Positions 47,677 to 58,192 are shown, numbered from the stretch's first letter. The stretch: DNA of 64,000 bases from Symbiodinium natans (GCA_905221605.1 CAJNDS010000735.1:133501-197500); one strand, 5' to 3'. The notes: generated from the letters alone by a model not told the origin. A program made the numbers and translations.

Positions 47677-47826
47677 AGTTTAGGGTTTAGGGTTTAGGGT
47701 TTAGGGTTTAGGGTTTAGGGTTTAGGGTTTAGGGTTTAGGGTTTAGGGTTTAGGGTTAGGGTTTAGGGTTTAGGGTTTAGGGTTTAGGGTTTAGGGTTTA
47801 GGGTTTAGGGTTTAGGGTTTAGGGCC
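47677..47826. repeat. TTTAGGG array
   Basis: About 21 units with one 6-bp unit (TTAGGG). Confidence 0.98.
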
Positions 47827-48013
47827 CAAAACCCTAGAAAGACAAAGACCCGAAGTGCCTTCAATACCCTCAACGCCCTAGATCTCCTAAACACTCTAGA
47901 TACCCCATACACCCTAGATCCTAAACCCCTTAACACCTTAACCCTATAACCCTTAAACCCCAAACCCTAAACACCAAGTAGGTAAAGCCAACCCAAAGCT
48001 CGGTAAGGTTCAG

Positions 48014-48055
48014 GCCAACAAGCCTGGCGACGTGCTGAAGATGGTGGTTATTTGA
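48014..48055 (+). CDS. PDZ exon 5, last strand; stop or splice
   Basis: Acceptor AAGGTTCAG|G. Encodes ANKPGDVLKMVVI followed by in-frame TGA at 48053-48055. Either the protein ends here or a GA donor (gacttc) splices one base earlier. Confidence 0.65.
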   Translation, partial: ANKPGDVLKMVVI

Positions 48056-48537
48056 CTTCTATGAGAGGCTCGGCTCGGGGGGGCATCTTTCAGAGCTGGG
48101 TTTTCGAGTAGTATGGGTAGTTCTCTGAACTCGGGTTTCTATTGGGGGGCTCCTGTTCAAGGTTCGGGGAAAGGCCAACCCTAAACCCTCAACCTTAGAC
48201 CCCAAACCACAAACCCCAAACCCCAAACCCTAAGCCCCTAAAGCCTCTAGACCCTGGCGCCCGCCTTCATGGAGTAATTGCACACCCCTCCCACCCCCGC
48301 GAAAGCCCCAAACCCCCACAGGCAGTTCCCAGGGTCTAGGGTTTAGGGCATATCGCCTTAATGTACCAGAATCATTCTTGTAGGCCCCCACCCCTCTCCC
48401 CCTCCAAGAACAGAAAGAGGATCCCAACTTGGGTAAACGACCACTTGGTCTCGGGTCTCAAGGACTACGTGCCTTCTCGACTTGGCATACTCCTTCAGTC
48501 ACAAAGCGAATTTTGGGGAGGGGGGTGGAGGGCTTTG

Positions 48538-48562
48538 GGGGGCTTTGGGGGGCTTTGGGTAC
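48538..48562. repeat. GGGGGGCTTTG triplication
   Basis: Three direct GGGGGGCTTTG units; G(17) follows at 48659-48675 after T(12)GC. Confidence 0.8.
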
Positions 48563-48772
48563 TCCCTGAGCCCCAAAATGAGCCCCACATTAGGGTTTTG
48601 GTGTCAAAAACTGACAGGTTCCTGATGAAGGAACGTTTTTGTTTTTTTTTTTTGCTTGGGGGGGGGGGGGGGGGGCGGGGCTCAAGGTTGCTGGCTCAAG
48701 GTGAGGGGTTCAGGGTTTAGGGTTTAGGGCTTAGGGTTTAGGGTTGAGGGGTTTAGGGCTGCAACAATTACG

Positions 48773-48922
48773 GGGTATAAGGAGGGACCCCAAGAAGGGA
48801 CCCTTAATCTTATGCCTCTATAATATAACCCCTGAATATACCTTATATAGTCCCTAAAAGCTCAGCAGCCCCTAAAAGACCTGTAAACAACCCCTAAGGT
48901 CCCTTATCCTTGAGTCCCTTGA
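48773..48922. mobile_element. Family E MITE
   Basis: Second copy of the element at 11089-11235: GTATAAGGAGGGACCCC, AGGGACCCTTAATCTTATGC, TTATATAGTCCCTAAAAG and CCTAAGGTCCCTTATCC. Confidence 0.7.
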
Positions 48923-49021
48923 AGCAAGGGAAGGTTGCGTGGGCTGCCCTCAGCTCACGGTTTAGGGCTTAGGGTTTAGGGTTTAGGGTTTAGGGCAACT
49001 TGACATTCCTCTTCGCCCCAG

Positions 49022-49080
49022 GCAGATGTCTCTGGGGCCAAAGCGACCCCTGGCTTAGTGAGTTCGTTGGACCCAGACCG
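49022..49080 (+). CDS. Exon-like block
   Basis: Acceptor CTTCGCCCCAG|G, donor GT (gtatga). Encodes ADVSGAKATPGLVSSLDPD. Confidence 0.55.
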
Positions 49081-49966
49081 GTATGAAGTTAGCCGGGCTC
49101 GCCCAAGAACCCATTCTTTTCGGGGGTTTGTTGGGTTTAGGGTTCAGGGTTTGGGGTTTAGGGTTTAGGGTTAGGGTTTAGGGCTTGTTGGGAGTTAAAA
49201 TCACGGGGCTTCAAGGTTTGGGGCCTCAAGCTGTCAGGCTGCAGGGGGTTGTGCACATAGAGGAGGGGCCTGAGCCCAGCTAGGCCGCAGGGGTTTTGTG
49301 ACCAGGCAGTACCGTAAGATTTCAACTTGCAGCGAGGTGGTGATGTTCATTTCCACTGCAATGTGCAACGTGTTTATGTAAATGTGTACATATATATATA
49401 TATAGACATGTTAGAATGTAATATCAGACAGCTACCACCCTTAAACTAGAGACCGAAGCGCCTGGATGCTGGCACAAATCTGGATTCCGCGGAATGCTCT
49501 GGGAAAGCTCCTCCCTAGAATTATTGCATGGGCGGGGTTAGGGGTTGAGGGGGTTCAGGCGCTCAGGGATGTTGGGGTTTCAAGGTTTAAGGCCAGTTTC
49601 CCACTAGTGCAGTGTAGGCAACACCGTTTTTCGCAGGGTTTAGGGTGTAGGATTTGTGTTGCTGCGTTGCCTGCCCCCATTACACAATGCAGCGGGAGTC
49701 GACATTTGTTGTGATGGTAGAGATGTTTTCATTCAAAGAGCGAAAAGTGGTTCAGAAGGGGTTGAAGTGGTGCAGAGCATGCAGAAGGGAAGCAGCGCAG
49801 ACCGAGTTGCCAGGGTTTTAGTCGTTCCAGGGCATAGGGATGGGTTGGGGTTCAGGGTTAGAAGGAATTTCCAGTTGCTACCCCAGTTCTGAGTAGCCAC
49901 GAACCTTCAAGTAGGGCCTTTGAGGTGGTGATTCCTGCCCTGCAGCATGCTCCACCCTGAGCCCTG

Positions 49967-50048
49967 AACCCTAAACCCTAAACCCTCAACCCTAAACCCT
50001 AAGCCCTAAACCCTAAACCCTAAACCCTAAACCCTAAACCCTAAAAGG
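49967..50048. repeat. CCCTAAA array
   Basis: Eleven units with CCTGAGC and CCCTCAA variants. Confidence 0.95.
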
Positions 50049-50139
50049 CAGCTAGTCATCTTTCTGTAAGGGTTGTTGACTCGGGCATGAGCCAAAAGCA
50101 GCTACAGGTGCCGAGGGGGGGGGGGGGGCCTCGGAGTCG

Positions 50140-50227
50140 AGGGTTTAGGGTTTAGGGTTTAGGGTTTAGGGTTTAGGGTTTAGGGTTTAGGGTTTAGGGT
50201 TTAGGGTTTAGGGTTTAGGGTTTAGGG
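50140..50227. repeat. TTTAGGG array
   Basis: Twelve units, preceded by G(12) at 50116-50128. Confidence 0.97.
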
Positions 50228-50390
50228 CAGGGAGCGCCGCGCATTCTGGTAAATTGGTGGCTTCCAGCCAACGACCCGTTGCTTCTCGTAAACCTTTAGC
50301 CCTGGCTGGTTTAGGGTTTAGGACTTGCTTGCTTAGCCAATTCCTTGGTTGTTGGAGAAGTAAGCTTAGTGATTGGCACTCAGGGTTTTC

Positions 50391-50494
50391 TTGAAGATTC
50401 ATGGGTACGTATAGGTAGGATTCTGAGTGGTGTAACTCTGATTGCTACTTTATCGATGGTACTTCTAACCCTGCTTATAAATGAACCTCCAGGT
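50391..50494. mobile_element. Family I MITE
   Basis: TTGAAGATTCATGGGTACGT ... CTTATAAATGAACCTCCAGG with ACTTCTAACCCTGC inside; 104 bp. Confidence 0.65.
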
Positions 50495-50512
50495 CAACCC
50501 TAAAGCCTAAAC

Positions 50513-50577
50513 CCCAAACCCCAAACCCTAAACCCTAAACCCTAAACCCTAAACCCTAAACCCTAAACCCTAAACCC
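50513..50577. repeat. CCCTAAA array
   Basis: Nine units; a second array follows at 50682-50768. Confidence 0.95.
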
Positions 50578-50884
50578 TTTTACCCTGTAGGTCAAACACC
50601 TCAGTGTCTAGATTGATAGGTGTGCGCACTGTCGGAGTCTTGGGCAGAGGACGTGGGCAAGGCTTGGCTTCAGGATTCTAAACCCCTAACCCTAAACCCT
50701 AAACCCTAAACCCTAAACCTTAAACCCTAAACCCTAAACCCTAGCCCTAAACCCTAAACCCTAAATACCCTTTAAGGCTTAGCTTGGTTGAGTTGAGGAT
50801 CCCGGGTTGCTGAGCTTCAGGACGTCGGCTCCAGTCCCGAAATGTGTCCAACCCACGAAGTCCATCTTGACCCCATTACCCCAT

Positions 50885-51140
50885 GGGGTTTAGGGTTTAG
50901 GGCTTAGGGTTTAGGGGTTAGGTTTGGGGTTTAGGGTTGAGGGTTTAGGGTTTTAGGTTTTGGGTTTTGGGTTTGGGTTTAGGGAGCTCAACCTGATTAG
51001 TGTTTAGGGTTCAGGGCTTCGGGTTTAGGGTCAGGGTTCAGGGTTTAGGGCTTAGGGCTGAGGGTTTAGGTTTAGGGTTCAGGGCTTCGGGTTCAGGGCT
51101 TAGGGTTTCGGGGTTAGGGCTTAGGGTTTAGACCTTAGGA
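50885..51140. repeat. Degenerate TTTAGGG array
   Basis: TTTAGGG, TTTTGGG, TTCAGGG, CTTCGGG and CTTAGGG units over 250 bp, more decayed than most. Confidence 0.9.
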
Positions 51141-51188
51141 TGTAGAATGATGTCCCTTAACCCTATAAGCACGCAAACGGGAGCGCAG

Positions 51189-51210
51189 CTCTGGAAGATC
51201 GATCTGCAAG
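51189..51210 (+). CDS. Possible micro-exon
   Basis: Acceptor GGGAGCGCAG|C, donor GC (gccgaa). Encodes LWKIDLQ. Confidence 0.35.
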
Positions 51211-51254
51211 GCCGAAAATTAAGAGGCGGCCGAAAAGGGGGCGCGGGGGAATGG

Positions 51255-51640
51255 GAAGGGTTAGGGTTTAGGGTTTAAGGTTTAGGGTTTAGGGTTCAAA
51301 AATCTAGGGCTCAGGATTTAGGGTTAGTGTTCAGGGTTTAGGGTTTAGGATGTGGGGTTTAGGGTTTGTAGTTTCGAGTTTCGGGTTTAGGGCGTTTACC
51401 AATGAAAGAGGAGTTTTTGGGTTGTTATGGTGGGATTTATGGTGCTCGACTTTTGGCACCCCGGGCCCCGAACACCTCCACTTCGGCTCGGCCCAAGAAG
51501 GGGTTGAGGTTTAGGGTTTAGGGTGTAGGGTTTAGGGTTTAGGGTTTAGGGTTTAAGGTTTAGGGTGTAGGGTTTAGGGTTTAGGGTGTACGGTGTAGGG
51601 TTTAGGGTTTTGGGTTTAGGGTTTAGGGGAATACATTCCC
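51255..51640. repeat. Degenerate TTTAGGG/TGTAGGG array
   Basis: Two blocks (51255-51395 and 51507-51630) with TGTAGGG variants. Family J-like sequence follows (TCCATGTACCTGTATG, GGGCCCTAAAGCTACTATAT; compare 63145-63200). Confidence 0.85.
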
Positions 51641-52423
51641 TCACATGGTCCATGTACCTGTATGTAAAAACTTGGGCCCTAAAGCTACTATATGGAAACC
51701 GCGTTTTAAGGCCCAAGTACTTCGAGATTATGGAACCTTAAGGGGTTGTGATTCAGAGCTCACTGGCTTGGGGAGTCCTATAGGCCCTAGGTCTTTACCT
51801 GCCCTTGCGCTAAGCCGCGCACTAAGCCCTAATGACCCCCCAGCAAATCTTCCACGAAAAAAGCGAAACCCTAAACCCTAACCCTAAACCTTATAAACCC
51901 TAAACCCTAAACCCTAAGCCCGAAAACGCCTAAAGTCGAATTGCCGCCCTCCTGAGCGGCTCGAGAGGCACTCTGTGAAGTCACATATGGTTTGGGGTTT
52001 AGGGTTTTAGGTTTTAGGGTTTAGGGTTTAGGGTTTCGGGTCTAGGGTTTAGGGTTTAGGGCGCAGGGTGTGAGATGTTGAAGGTGGCATGAGTTCGGTG
52101 CCCATCTTCATATGTGCGGGTTGCCGCTGGTTGCGAAGGGTGTGAGATAAAGAATGGCCTCTGACTTAGAAGCCGAAGCTTGCGGGCCACAGAAAGAGCC
52201 AATCATGTTACTTAAAATACTACCAATAGAATGATAAGCCTTGCACTCTACACCTCAACCCTGAACCTAAGCCCGTGTGAGTGAGTCTCCTTTAGAGACC
52301 CCGTTGGTTGTTCACCGGTCCTTGCTTTCCTCAGCCGCACAAATGGCGCTGAGGCGGGGCCACTGGCATGCGCGTGAGTTCAGAGTTTAGGGTTTAGGAG
52401 TCAGCAGGCCTTCTAAAAGGCTT

Positions 52424-52500
52424 CATGGTTCATATACCTTAATAGGAATTGTAGTAGTGTAGGGTGTATGTGAACCAATGTTAGGGTTCATGTGGTCCTC
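52424..52500. mobile_element. Family G MITE
   Basis: GGTTCATATACCTTAATAGG, AATTGTAGTAGTGTAGGGTG and TTAGGGTTCATGTGGTCCTCA; related to 56384-56443 and 58495-58704. Confidence 0.6.
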
Positions 52501-52516
52501 AGGGCTGGGTGTCCAG

Positions 52517-52580
52517 AAGTTTTTCGCCTCGGTTGACTCGGCGCCTTCCGAGCTGCAGAAATGGGCACTGGAGCAATCTT
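52517..52580 (+). CDS. Exon-like block
   Basis: Acceptor GGGTGTCCAG|A, donor GT (gtttat). Encodes KFFASVDSAPSELQKWAL and EQS, a convincing helical peptide. A possible next exon is 52877-52898 (acceptor TTCGCAG, donor gtgggg; DVRRLAS). TTTAGGG units start 6 bp after this exon. Confidence 0.6.
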
Positions 52581-52954
52581 GTTTATGGTTTAGGGTTTAG
52601 CGTTTAGGGTTTAGGGTTTAGGGTTTAGGGTTTCCAACAGACCCTCAACCCGAAAAGGCCCCAATTACGCGGGGTGTCGGGCCCTCAACCCATTCCCCGA
52701 ATGTTACGTTTAGGGTGCACCGCCTTTCAGCTCCCTAAACACTGAAGCCCATGATTCTGTTTCTGAGCCCCAAAACCTTCACGTTCTTCACAGTGCGGTT
52801 GCAGGGCTCGAAGGGAAGGTGCCTTCAGCCCGAAATCCCCCGAAAAGCCGCACGCAGCCCCTCCGGTCCTTCGCAGGATGTTCGCCGGCTGGCTTCAGGT
52901 GGGGAGTAGGAATCCTGAGCCCTGAGCTCGGTTGGTTTACAGGGTTTAGGAGCG

Positions 52955-53021
52955 TGGGTTTAGGGTTTAGGGTTTAGGGTTTAGGGTTTAGGGTTTAGGG
53001 TTTAGGGTTTAGGGTTTAGGC
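52955..53021. repeat. TTTAGGG array
   Basis: Nine units. Confidence 0.97.
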
Positions 53022-53175
53022 AACCTATACTCAGCCCTAAAGTCCTACTTTGCAGGTTATCTTCTTACATGAGGTTCTGAGGGAATCATGGCTTGGAGAG
53101 GCCTTTTGGCAGGGCTTCGGGGTTTGATGGTGTGGTCCCTCACGGACAGAACCCTTGTAGTGCGTTGCATTTATG

Positions 53176-53237
53176 CATGTCTGGAACAAGAGCAAGAACA
53201 GAAACAATGACAACAAACAACAACCAACAACCAACAA

Positions 53238-53272
<35 letters not shown>

Positions 53273-53277
53273 GCAGC

Positions 53278-53363
<86 letters not shown>

Positions 53364-53427
53364 TAACCATAACAATGACAATAACAATAGCAATAGCAAT
53401 AGCAATAGCAATAGCAATAGCAATAAC
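53176..53427. repeat. CAG/CGG trinucleotide and AATAGC hexanucleotide repeats
   Basis: (AGC)9, (GGC)11, (AGC)20, then AATAACCAT and (AATAGC)6. Poly-Ser, poly-Ala and poly-Leu frames on both strands follow from the repeat. No translation is claimed. Confidence 0.95.
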
Positions 53428-53544
53428 ATCTATAGGGGCTACACGGTTTTCGGCCGAGCTTCTCGGGCTCTTCATGCTTTCAAACAGGTTGCTGTAGAGC
53501 TCCCCAGTCTGTCTCCGGTCCCAGAGCCTGCTATGGCGAGGTCC

Positions 53545-53660
53545 GGTAGGGTTTAGGGTTTAGGGTTTAGGGTTTAGGGTTTGGGGTTTGGGGTTTAGGG
53601 TTTAGGGTTGAGGGTTCAGGGTTTGGGGTTTGGGTTTGGGTTTAGGGTTTAGGGTTTGGG
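53545..53660. repeat. TTTAGGG/TTTGGGG array
   Basis: About 15 units. Confidence 0.95.
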
Positions 53661-53770
53661 ACTCTTCTGTGGGTGTGAGTGTGAGGATGTGAGCCCTCAA
53701 CGTAAGAAGCCCAAACTCACAGGAAGCCCGAAATCATCAGGCGAACCGTAAATTATACGACTTTGGGGTG

Positions 53771-53832
53771 GGGGGGGGGGGGGGGGGGATGGGGATTTGT
53801 ACAGAGCGTGTCGGCTTGGGGGGGGGGGGTCT
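53771..53832. repeat. Two poly-G runs
   Basis: G(18) and G(12), the second just before an exon-like segment at 53838-53883 (LNACKGGASDAEGAEA). Confidence 0.8.
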
Positions 53833-53910
53833 TGAAAAGCTCAACGCCTGCAAGGGCGGTGCTAGCGACGCCGAAGGGGCCGAGGCAGCTTGCAATTTTC
53901 ATCCCCAGAG

Positions 53911-54090
53911 TACATGGAGGTTCAGGGTACGTATATATATATAACCCACTATAAGTGTCGTCATAATCCACTTATAAGCCCCTTAAGTACCCCAATAGGG
54001 TTTGATTGGGTTATAATTGGGTGATAATTGGGTTGTAATTGGGCTATAAGTACAGTGATAATTGGGTTACTAAGTACCATGAATCTCCAA
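53911..54090. mobile_element. Family I MITE (180 bp, expanded)
   Basis: TACATGGAGGTTCAGGGTAC ... TAAGTACCATGAATCTCCAA inverted ends. The interior has four GATAATTGGGTT-type tandem units. Confidence 0.75.
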
Positions 54091-54498
54091 TTACCGCTCT
54101 GGGGCAGGGTTTTTGGTCTGTGGGCGGGGGTGGCGGGGGGGGAGGGTTAGTTCAGGGGTTTGTGTTCGCGATATGAATGTCGGGGGTTTGAAGACTACGG
54201 TAGAAGGTGGCCACTGAAAACCATGAGGGTGGGTGGAATCTTCTCCATCTTCTCCATTAAGTCTTGGTGCTTGCAGTTGGGTGGGGCGGGTGATTATATA
54301 GGATGACTCCTTCCTCAATCCCTACTAGGAACCAGCAAGCCCTAAACCCTAAACCCGAAACCCTAAAACCTAAACCCGAAACCCTAAACCCTGTAGACCC
54401 CATAAACCCGACGCCTACTGGCAGCGTCGGCTTCCAGAGCCTGCCGTGGTCCGCCCTTTGCCCTGGCGACTTTCCTAGTAGCTGAAGGAGCACACTTT

Positions 54499-54618
54499 TT
54501 CTAGGACCGGGAGTAGGCCCTTTTTGCCTGTTTTTAGGGTTGGGGTTCCCTTAGAATCCCCTGAAAGCCCAGAAAGGGTGCCCTTTTATTCCTGGGCTAC
54601 TCCCGGGGTCGAGTTCTG
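54499..54618. mobile_element. Family C MITE
   Basis: TTCTAGGACCGGGAGTAGGC ... GGCTACTCCCGGGGTCGAG inverted ends with CCCAGAAAGGGTGCCC inside. Confidence 0.75.
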
Positions 54619-54708
54619 GGATACTATAATCTTCTGAGCCCATAAGTCCCCCAAGTCCCCATAACAAAATGAGGCCTCTGAGCCCCCAAAGTCCCCGTAA
54701 CAAAATGG

Positions 54709-54761
54709 GTTTAGGGTTTAGGGTTTAGGGTTTAGGGTTTAGGGTTTAGGGTTTAGGGTTA
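54709..54761. repeat. TTTAGGG array
   Basis: Seven units. Confidence 0.97.
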
Positions 54762-54888
54762 ATTTTGAGGATTTGGTCTTCTTGGGTATCCGGCCTTGGG
54801 CTAAGGGCTACGTTCTTGTCGCCTCGTGTGTTCCGGTGGCGGTGTGGTCGGCTGCGTCAGTCTTGATATCGAACGCAGAACTGCGGGA

Positions 54889-55075
54889 ATGGCAGACCCA
54901 TCGAAGATGCTGAGCTGCGGCAGGAGTTGACGGAAGACTTTCTCACCTTTAAAGTCAATGAAGAAGAGGTGCTGATCAGATTTCGCAGATCAACAAGGCC
55001 ATTCAGGCCGCCGCGGCGCGCAATTTGATGTGCCTATGCTTGGTGATTGCAGGTCATGCAGCCGCTGGGCGTAGT
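54889..55075 (+). pseudogene. Exon-like block with an apparent one-base frameshift
   Basis: Acceptor ATCGAACGCAG|A. Frame 1 reads NCGNGRPIEDAELRQELT and EDFLTFKVNEEEV, then runs into RF and basic residues. The next frame reads DQISQINKAIQAAAARNL from the same point. Both halves look coding and overlap at GTGCTGATCAGATTTCGCAG, so a single-base deletion (mutation or assembly error) or an unseen short intron is likely. No family recognised. Confidence 0.5.
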
Positions 55076-55084
55076 TTTGGAGTT

Positions 55085-55310
55085 AGGGTTTCGGGTTTAG
55101 GGTTTGGTAATTTAGAGTTTAGGGTTTGGGGTTTAGGGTTTGGTATTTTCGGGTTTAGGGCCTGGGGTTTGGTAATTTAGGGTTTCGGGTTTGGTATTTA
55201 GGGTTTAGGGTCTTAGGATTTGGATTTAGGGTTTAGGGTTTCAGAATTTATGTTTTTAGGGTTTTTTTGGGATTTAGGGTTTAGGGTTTGAGAATTAGGG
55301 TTTTGGAGAT
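55085..55310. repeat. Degenerate TTTAGGG/TTTGGTAATTTAGGG array
   Basis: A longer unit of about 20 bp (GGTTTGGTAATTTAGGGTTT) is repeated three to four times within telomere-like sequence. Confidence 0.85.
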
Positions 55311-55345
55311 GTGTTTTTCTCCAAAGCCCCTGTGCTGTCGTGAAG

Positions 55346-55387
55346 GCACCCGCAGCGGGCTACGCTGCGCCGGTCAAGAACACGTGG
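55346..55387 (+). CDS. Exon-like block
   Basis: Acceptor GTCGTGAAG|G. Encodes APAAGYAAPVKNTW, continuing GSQGG if unspliced. Confidence 0.5.
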
Positions 55388-55435
55388 GGAAGCCAAGGGG
55401 GTCCACCCTAAGGCCTTGAATGCCTGAAGCTCGAC

Positions 55436-55592
55436 TAGGGTTCAGGGTTCAGGGTTCAGGGTTCAGGGTTCAGGGTTCAGGGTTTAGGGTTTAGGGTTTA
55501 GGGTTTAGGGTTTAGGGTTTAGGGTTTAGGGTTTAGGGTTTAGGGTTGAGGGTTTAGGGTTTAGGGTTTAGGGTTTAGGGTTTAGGGCTTTG
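55436..55592. repeat. TTCAGGG block followed by TTTAGGG array
   Basis: Seven TTCAGGG units then about 15 TTTAGGG units; a homogenised variant next to the parent unit. Confidence 0.98.
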
Positions 55593-55819
55593 CTGGCTAA
55601 GACTACATGGATGTTCATGGGTTGTAATGAGAAGAACAGAGGTTTTTGGCAGCGAATCGATAGGTTTCGCCGGCTGTAGCCTGGTTTGGGGTACTCAAAA
55701 AGAGGCCTTACCTAAAAAGAGGCTTCAAACAACCCTGAAAAACCTTGCGTGTTCCATTGGGGTGCTCCAGCGTACTTGTGTGGGGTTGTTTGGGGGGCCA
55801 GGTTTTTCAGAAGTGGAAA

Positions 55820-55914
55820 CCCTAAACCCTAAACCCTAAACCCTAAACCCTAAACCCTAAACCCTAAACCCTAAACCCTAAACCCTAAACCCTAAACCCT
55901 AAACCCTAAACCCC
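55820..55914. repeat. CCCTAAA array
   Basis: Thirteen perfect units. Confidence 0.98.
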
Positions 55915-55921
55915 CCAAGTC

Positions 55922-56040
55922 CAGGGACTAGGACCCGGAGTGGACCCCTATTTCCTTTCTTTTAGGGCTGGGGTTCCCTTCTAATCCCCTGAAAACCAAC
56001 AAGGGCCACCCTCTTCATTCCTAGGTTCGTCTAGGGGAAT
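55922..56040. mobile_element. Family C MITE
   Basis: GGGACTAGGACCCGGAGTGG ... TTCATTCCTAGGTTCGTCTAG; interior GGTTCCCTTCTAATCCCCTG. Confidence 0.65.
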
Positions 56041-56165
56041 TTAGGAGGGTCATGGGGCTCAGGGCTGGGGTTTTGGGGTTTTGGGTTTTGGGGGTTGGGG
56101 GTTGGGGTTTTGGGGTTTGGGGTTTTGGGTTGATGCTCTTTTGCTACTTCCTCCAATCCCTTCAG

Positions 56166-56218
56166 CGCAGCTCCATGAGGTTCATCCACTACGAGTGCGA
56201 TGAGCAGCCCGACTACAG
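56166..56218 (+). CDS. Exon-like block
   Basis: Acceptor CCAATCCCTTCAG|C, donor GC (gccttg). Encodes RSSMRFIHYECDEQPDY. Confidence 0.6.
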
Positions 56219-56383
56219 GCCTTGCCCTCCTACGCCCTGAACCCTAGACCCTAACCCTATAGCCTATACCCTAAACCCTAAACCTTAAGCCTAAAACCTA
56301 AACCCAAACCCCAGTTTAGCAGTAACTACCCTCATTTAGTAGGCATGACCCATAACACTGTAGGTAAAGAGGGTCCCAGGTAT

Positions 56384-56443
56384 ACCTCAATAGGAATTCT
56401 CGTAGTATTTTAGGGCTCATCTGGGCCTCAGGGGCTGTAAAAT
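56384..56443. mobile_element. Family G MITE copy
   Basis: GGTATACCTCAATAGGAATTC, TTAGGGCTCATCTGGGCCTCA. Confidence 0.5.
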
Positions 56444-56950
56444 CTAGCATTCGCGCATGGCTCCACCTGAACGTGCCAGTGTGTTGAACGAGGGTTTAGG
56501 GATTAGGGTTTAGGGTTTAGGGTTTAGGGTATGCTGCACATGTCACTTGCTCAGTTGTTCAGCATTCTCGACAACTGTTGCGCAGGTTTCCCGCGAAGGC
56601 TCCAAACAAAAATGTTCCAAAACCAAAAACCCCAAAGCACTGAACCCTAACTCCCCGAAAAGTTTCTTGACTAAAGCCATGTTCAGGATTCAGGCTAGTC
56701 GGGGCCAAGGTTTTTTTGGGAGTGTAGGTTTCAAGGTTTTAGGGTTTATTCCGAGGTAGGGTTTAGGGTTCAGGGTTTTCGGGTTTAGGGTTTAGGGTTG
56801 TAGGGAATAGGGTTTAAGGTTTAGGGTCTAGGGTTTAAGGGTTTAGGGTTTAAGGGTCGAAGCAATGGGATGATATGATCTGTGGCTGCGGCTGGCAGCT
56901 GCTGTATTCATCTTTTGCTTTCCTGGCTCATCCCTGGAGTTCCTCGTAGT

Positions 56951-57028
56951 AGGGTTTAGGGTTTAGGGTTTAGGGTTTAGGGTTTAGGGTTTAGGGTTTA
57001 GGGTTTAGGGTTTAGGGTTTAGGGTTTC
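56951..57028. repeat. TTTAGGG array
   Basis: Eleven units; a looser array lies at 56757-56850. Confidence 0.97.
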
Positions 57029-57119
57029 GGGACTGTCATTGTAATACGGCCCTTAAAACCCTACGAGCCCTATAAGCCCAGAACCCTGGAATGAAACCTG
57101 AAACCCCCAGCCTTATGCC

Positions 57120-57355
57120 CTCAAACCCTAAACCCTAAGCCCTAAACCCTAAACCCTAAACTCCGAACCCTGAACCCTGAAGCCTGAACCTTAGCTTTAG
57201 CCTCAGACACTAAACCCGAAACCCTAAGAACTCAGGCGTCCGCCAGTTCTCCTCTTGGATTCTATCACCTCTTTAGACCCTAAACCCTACACCCTACACC
57301 CTAAACCCTAAACCCTAAACCCTGCACCCTAAACCCTAAACCCTAAATCCTGATT
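57120..57355. repeat. Degenerate CCCTAAA array
   Basis: Two blocks with CCCTACA, CCTGAAC and CCCTGCA variants; followed by an exon-like 60-bp segment (RKAGEVWSSPCGGF) at 57358-57420. Confidence 0.85.
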
Positions 57356-57684
57356 CTGCGGAAGGCCGGCGAAGTCTGGTCCAGCCCGTGTGGAGGCTTT
57401 TGCACGTATTCCACATACTTCCCTAAACCCTAAGCCCTAAACCCCAAACCCTAAACCCTAAACCCTAAACCCTAATGAAACTCTAAACCCACAAACTAAG
57501 GGTGTATCGGGTTTTGGGGTCACCATTGGGGTCGAGGGTTGAGGGTTTAGGATGTAGGGTTTAAGGTTTAGGGCGGGGGCAGGCATCTCCCAAATAGGGG
57601 AGGTACCCCGAACATATCCACCAAATTGCTACAGTCCTTATTCTGGGATGCACCCAAACTAGGTGCCCGAATTTTGGGGAACCC

Positions 57685-57777
57685 CTAAACCCTAAACCCT
57701 AAACCCTAAACCCTAAACCCTCAACCCTAAACCCTAAACCCTAAACCCTGAACCCTAAACCCTAAACCCCCCCCCCC
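57685..57777. repeat. CCCTAAA array ending in poly-C
   Basis: Twelve units then C(10). Confidence 0.95.
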
Positions 57778-57849
57778 CTCGCCCCTAGGGCTCAGATGGT
57801 TTACGCGTTTTTGTAGTGTAGGGCACAGCGATGTAGGGTGCACTGGCCT

Positions 57850-57980
57850 TTAGGGTTTAGGGTTTAGGGTTTATGGTTTATTTATAGGGTTTAGGGTTTA
57901 TAGGGTTGGTTTAGGGTTTAGGGTTTAGGGTTTAGGGTTTAGGGTTTAGGGTTTAGGGTTTAGGGTTTAGGTTTTAGGGT
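57850..57980. repeat. TTTAGGG array
   Basis: Two blocks separated by TTTATTTATAGGG. Confidence 0.95.
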
Positions 57981-58093
57981 GCTCTGGGCTTAGGGTTGAG
58001 GGTGTGCAGGTTGAAGGCGTCATGCTTCGGGTGCGGATCCTTTCAATTTTCATAGAACCCTAAACCCTAAACCCTCAACCCAAAACCCAAACT

Positions 58094-58192
58094 AGGTAGA
58101 CCCTCGGGACATTTTACAGTTTCCCTTTATTGTGCTTAAGAGAATCGTATTCAGGAAGATCTTTCAGAGGGTCTTCAGGGCCATCTTAGTAT
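58094..58192. mobile_element. Family F MITE copy
   Basis: CTCGGGACATTTTACAGTTT, GCTTAAGAGAATCGTATTCAGG and CAGAGGGTCTTCAGGGCCAT. Confidence 0.65.

Larger units (their letters stand above)
38971..48055 (+). other. Gene model: PDZ-domain protein, five in-phase exons
   Basis: Exons 38971-39030, 39418-39493, 45736-45795, 46668-46694 and 48014-48052 join in one frame to about 87 residues that form a complete PDZ domain: carboxylate-binding strand TLGLLVSPDD, VDDVRGPSLVSEWNA, ELRIHQGDQILAVNG, helix EMLRTIQ and final strand DVLKMVVI. PDZ domains bind C-terminal peptides and scaffold membrane or signalling proteins; many dinoflagellate proteins carry this L[VI].EWN type. Donors are GC, GT, GA and GA. 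The second intron (6.2 kb) contains a histone H3-like gene. Whether more exons precede (for example the charged blocks near 34 kb) or follow is unknown. Confidence 0.75.

Noticed and set aside
53037-53556. Poly-Leu, poly-Ala and poly-Ser frames
   Set aside because: Translation of AGC/GGC trinucleotide repeats; open on both strands.
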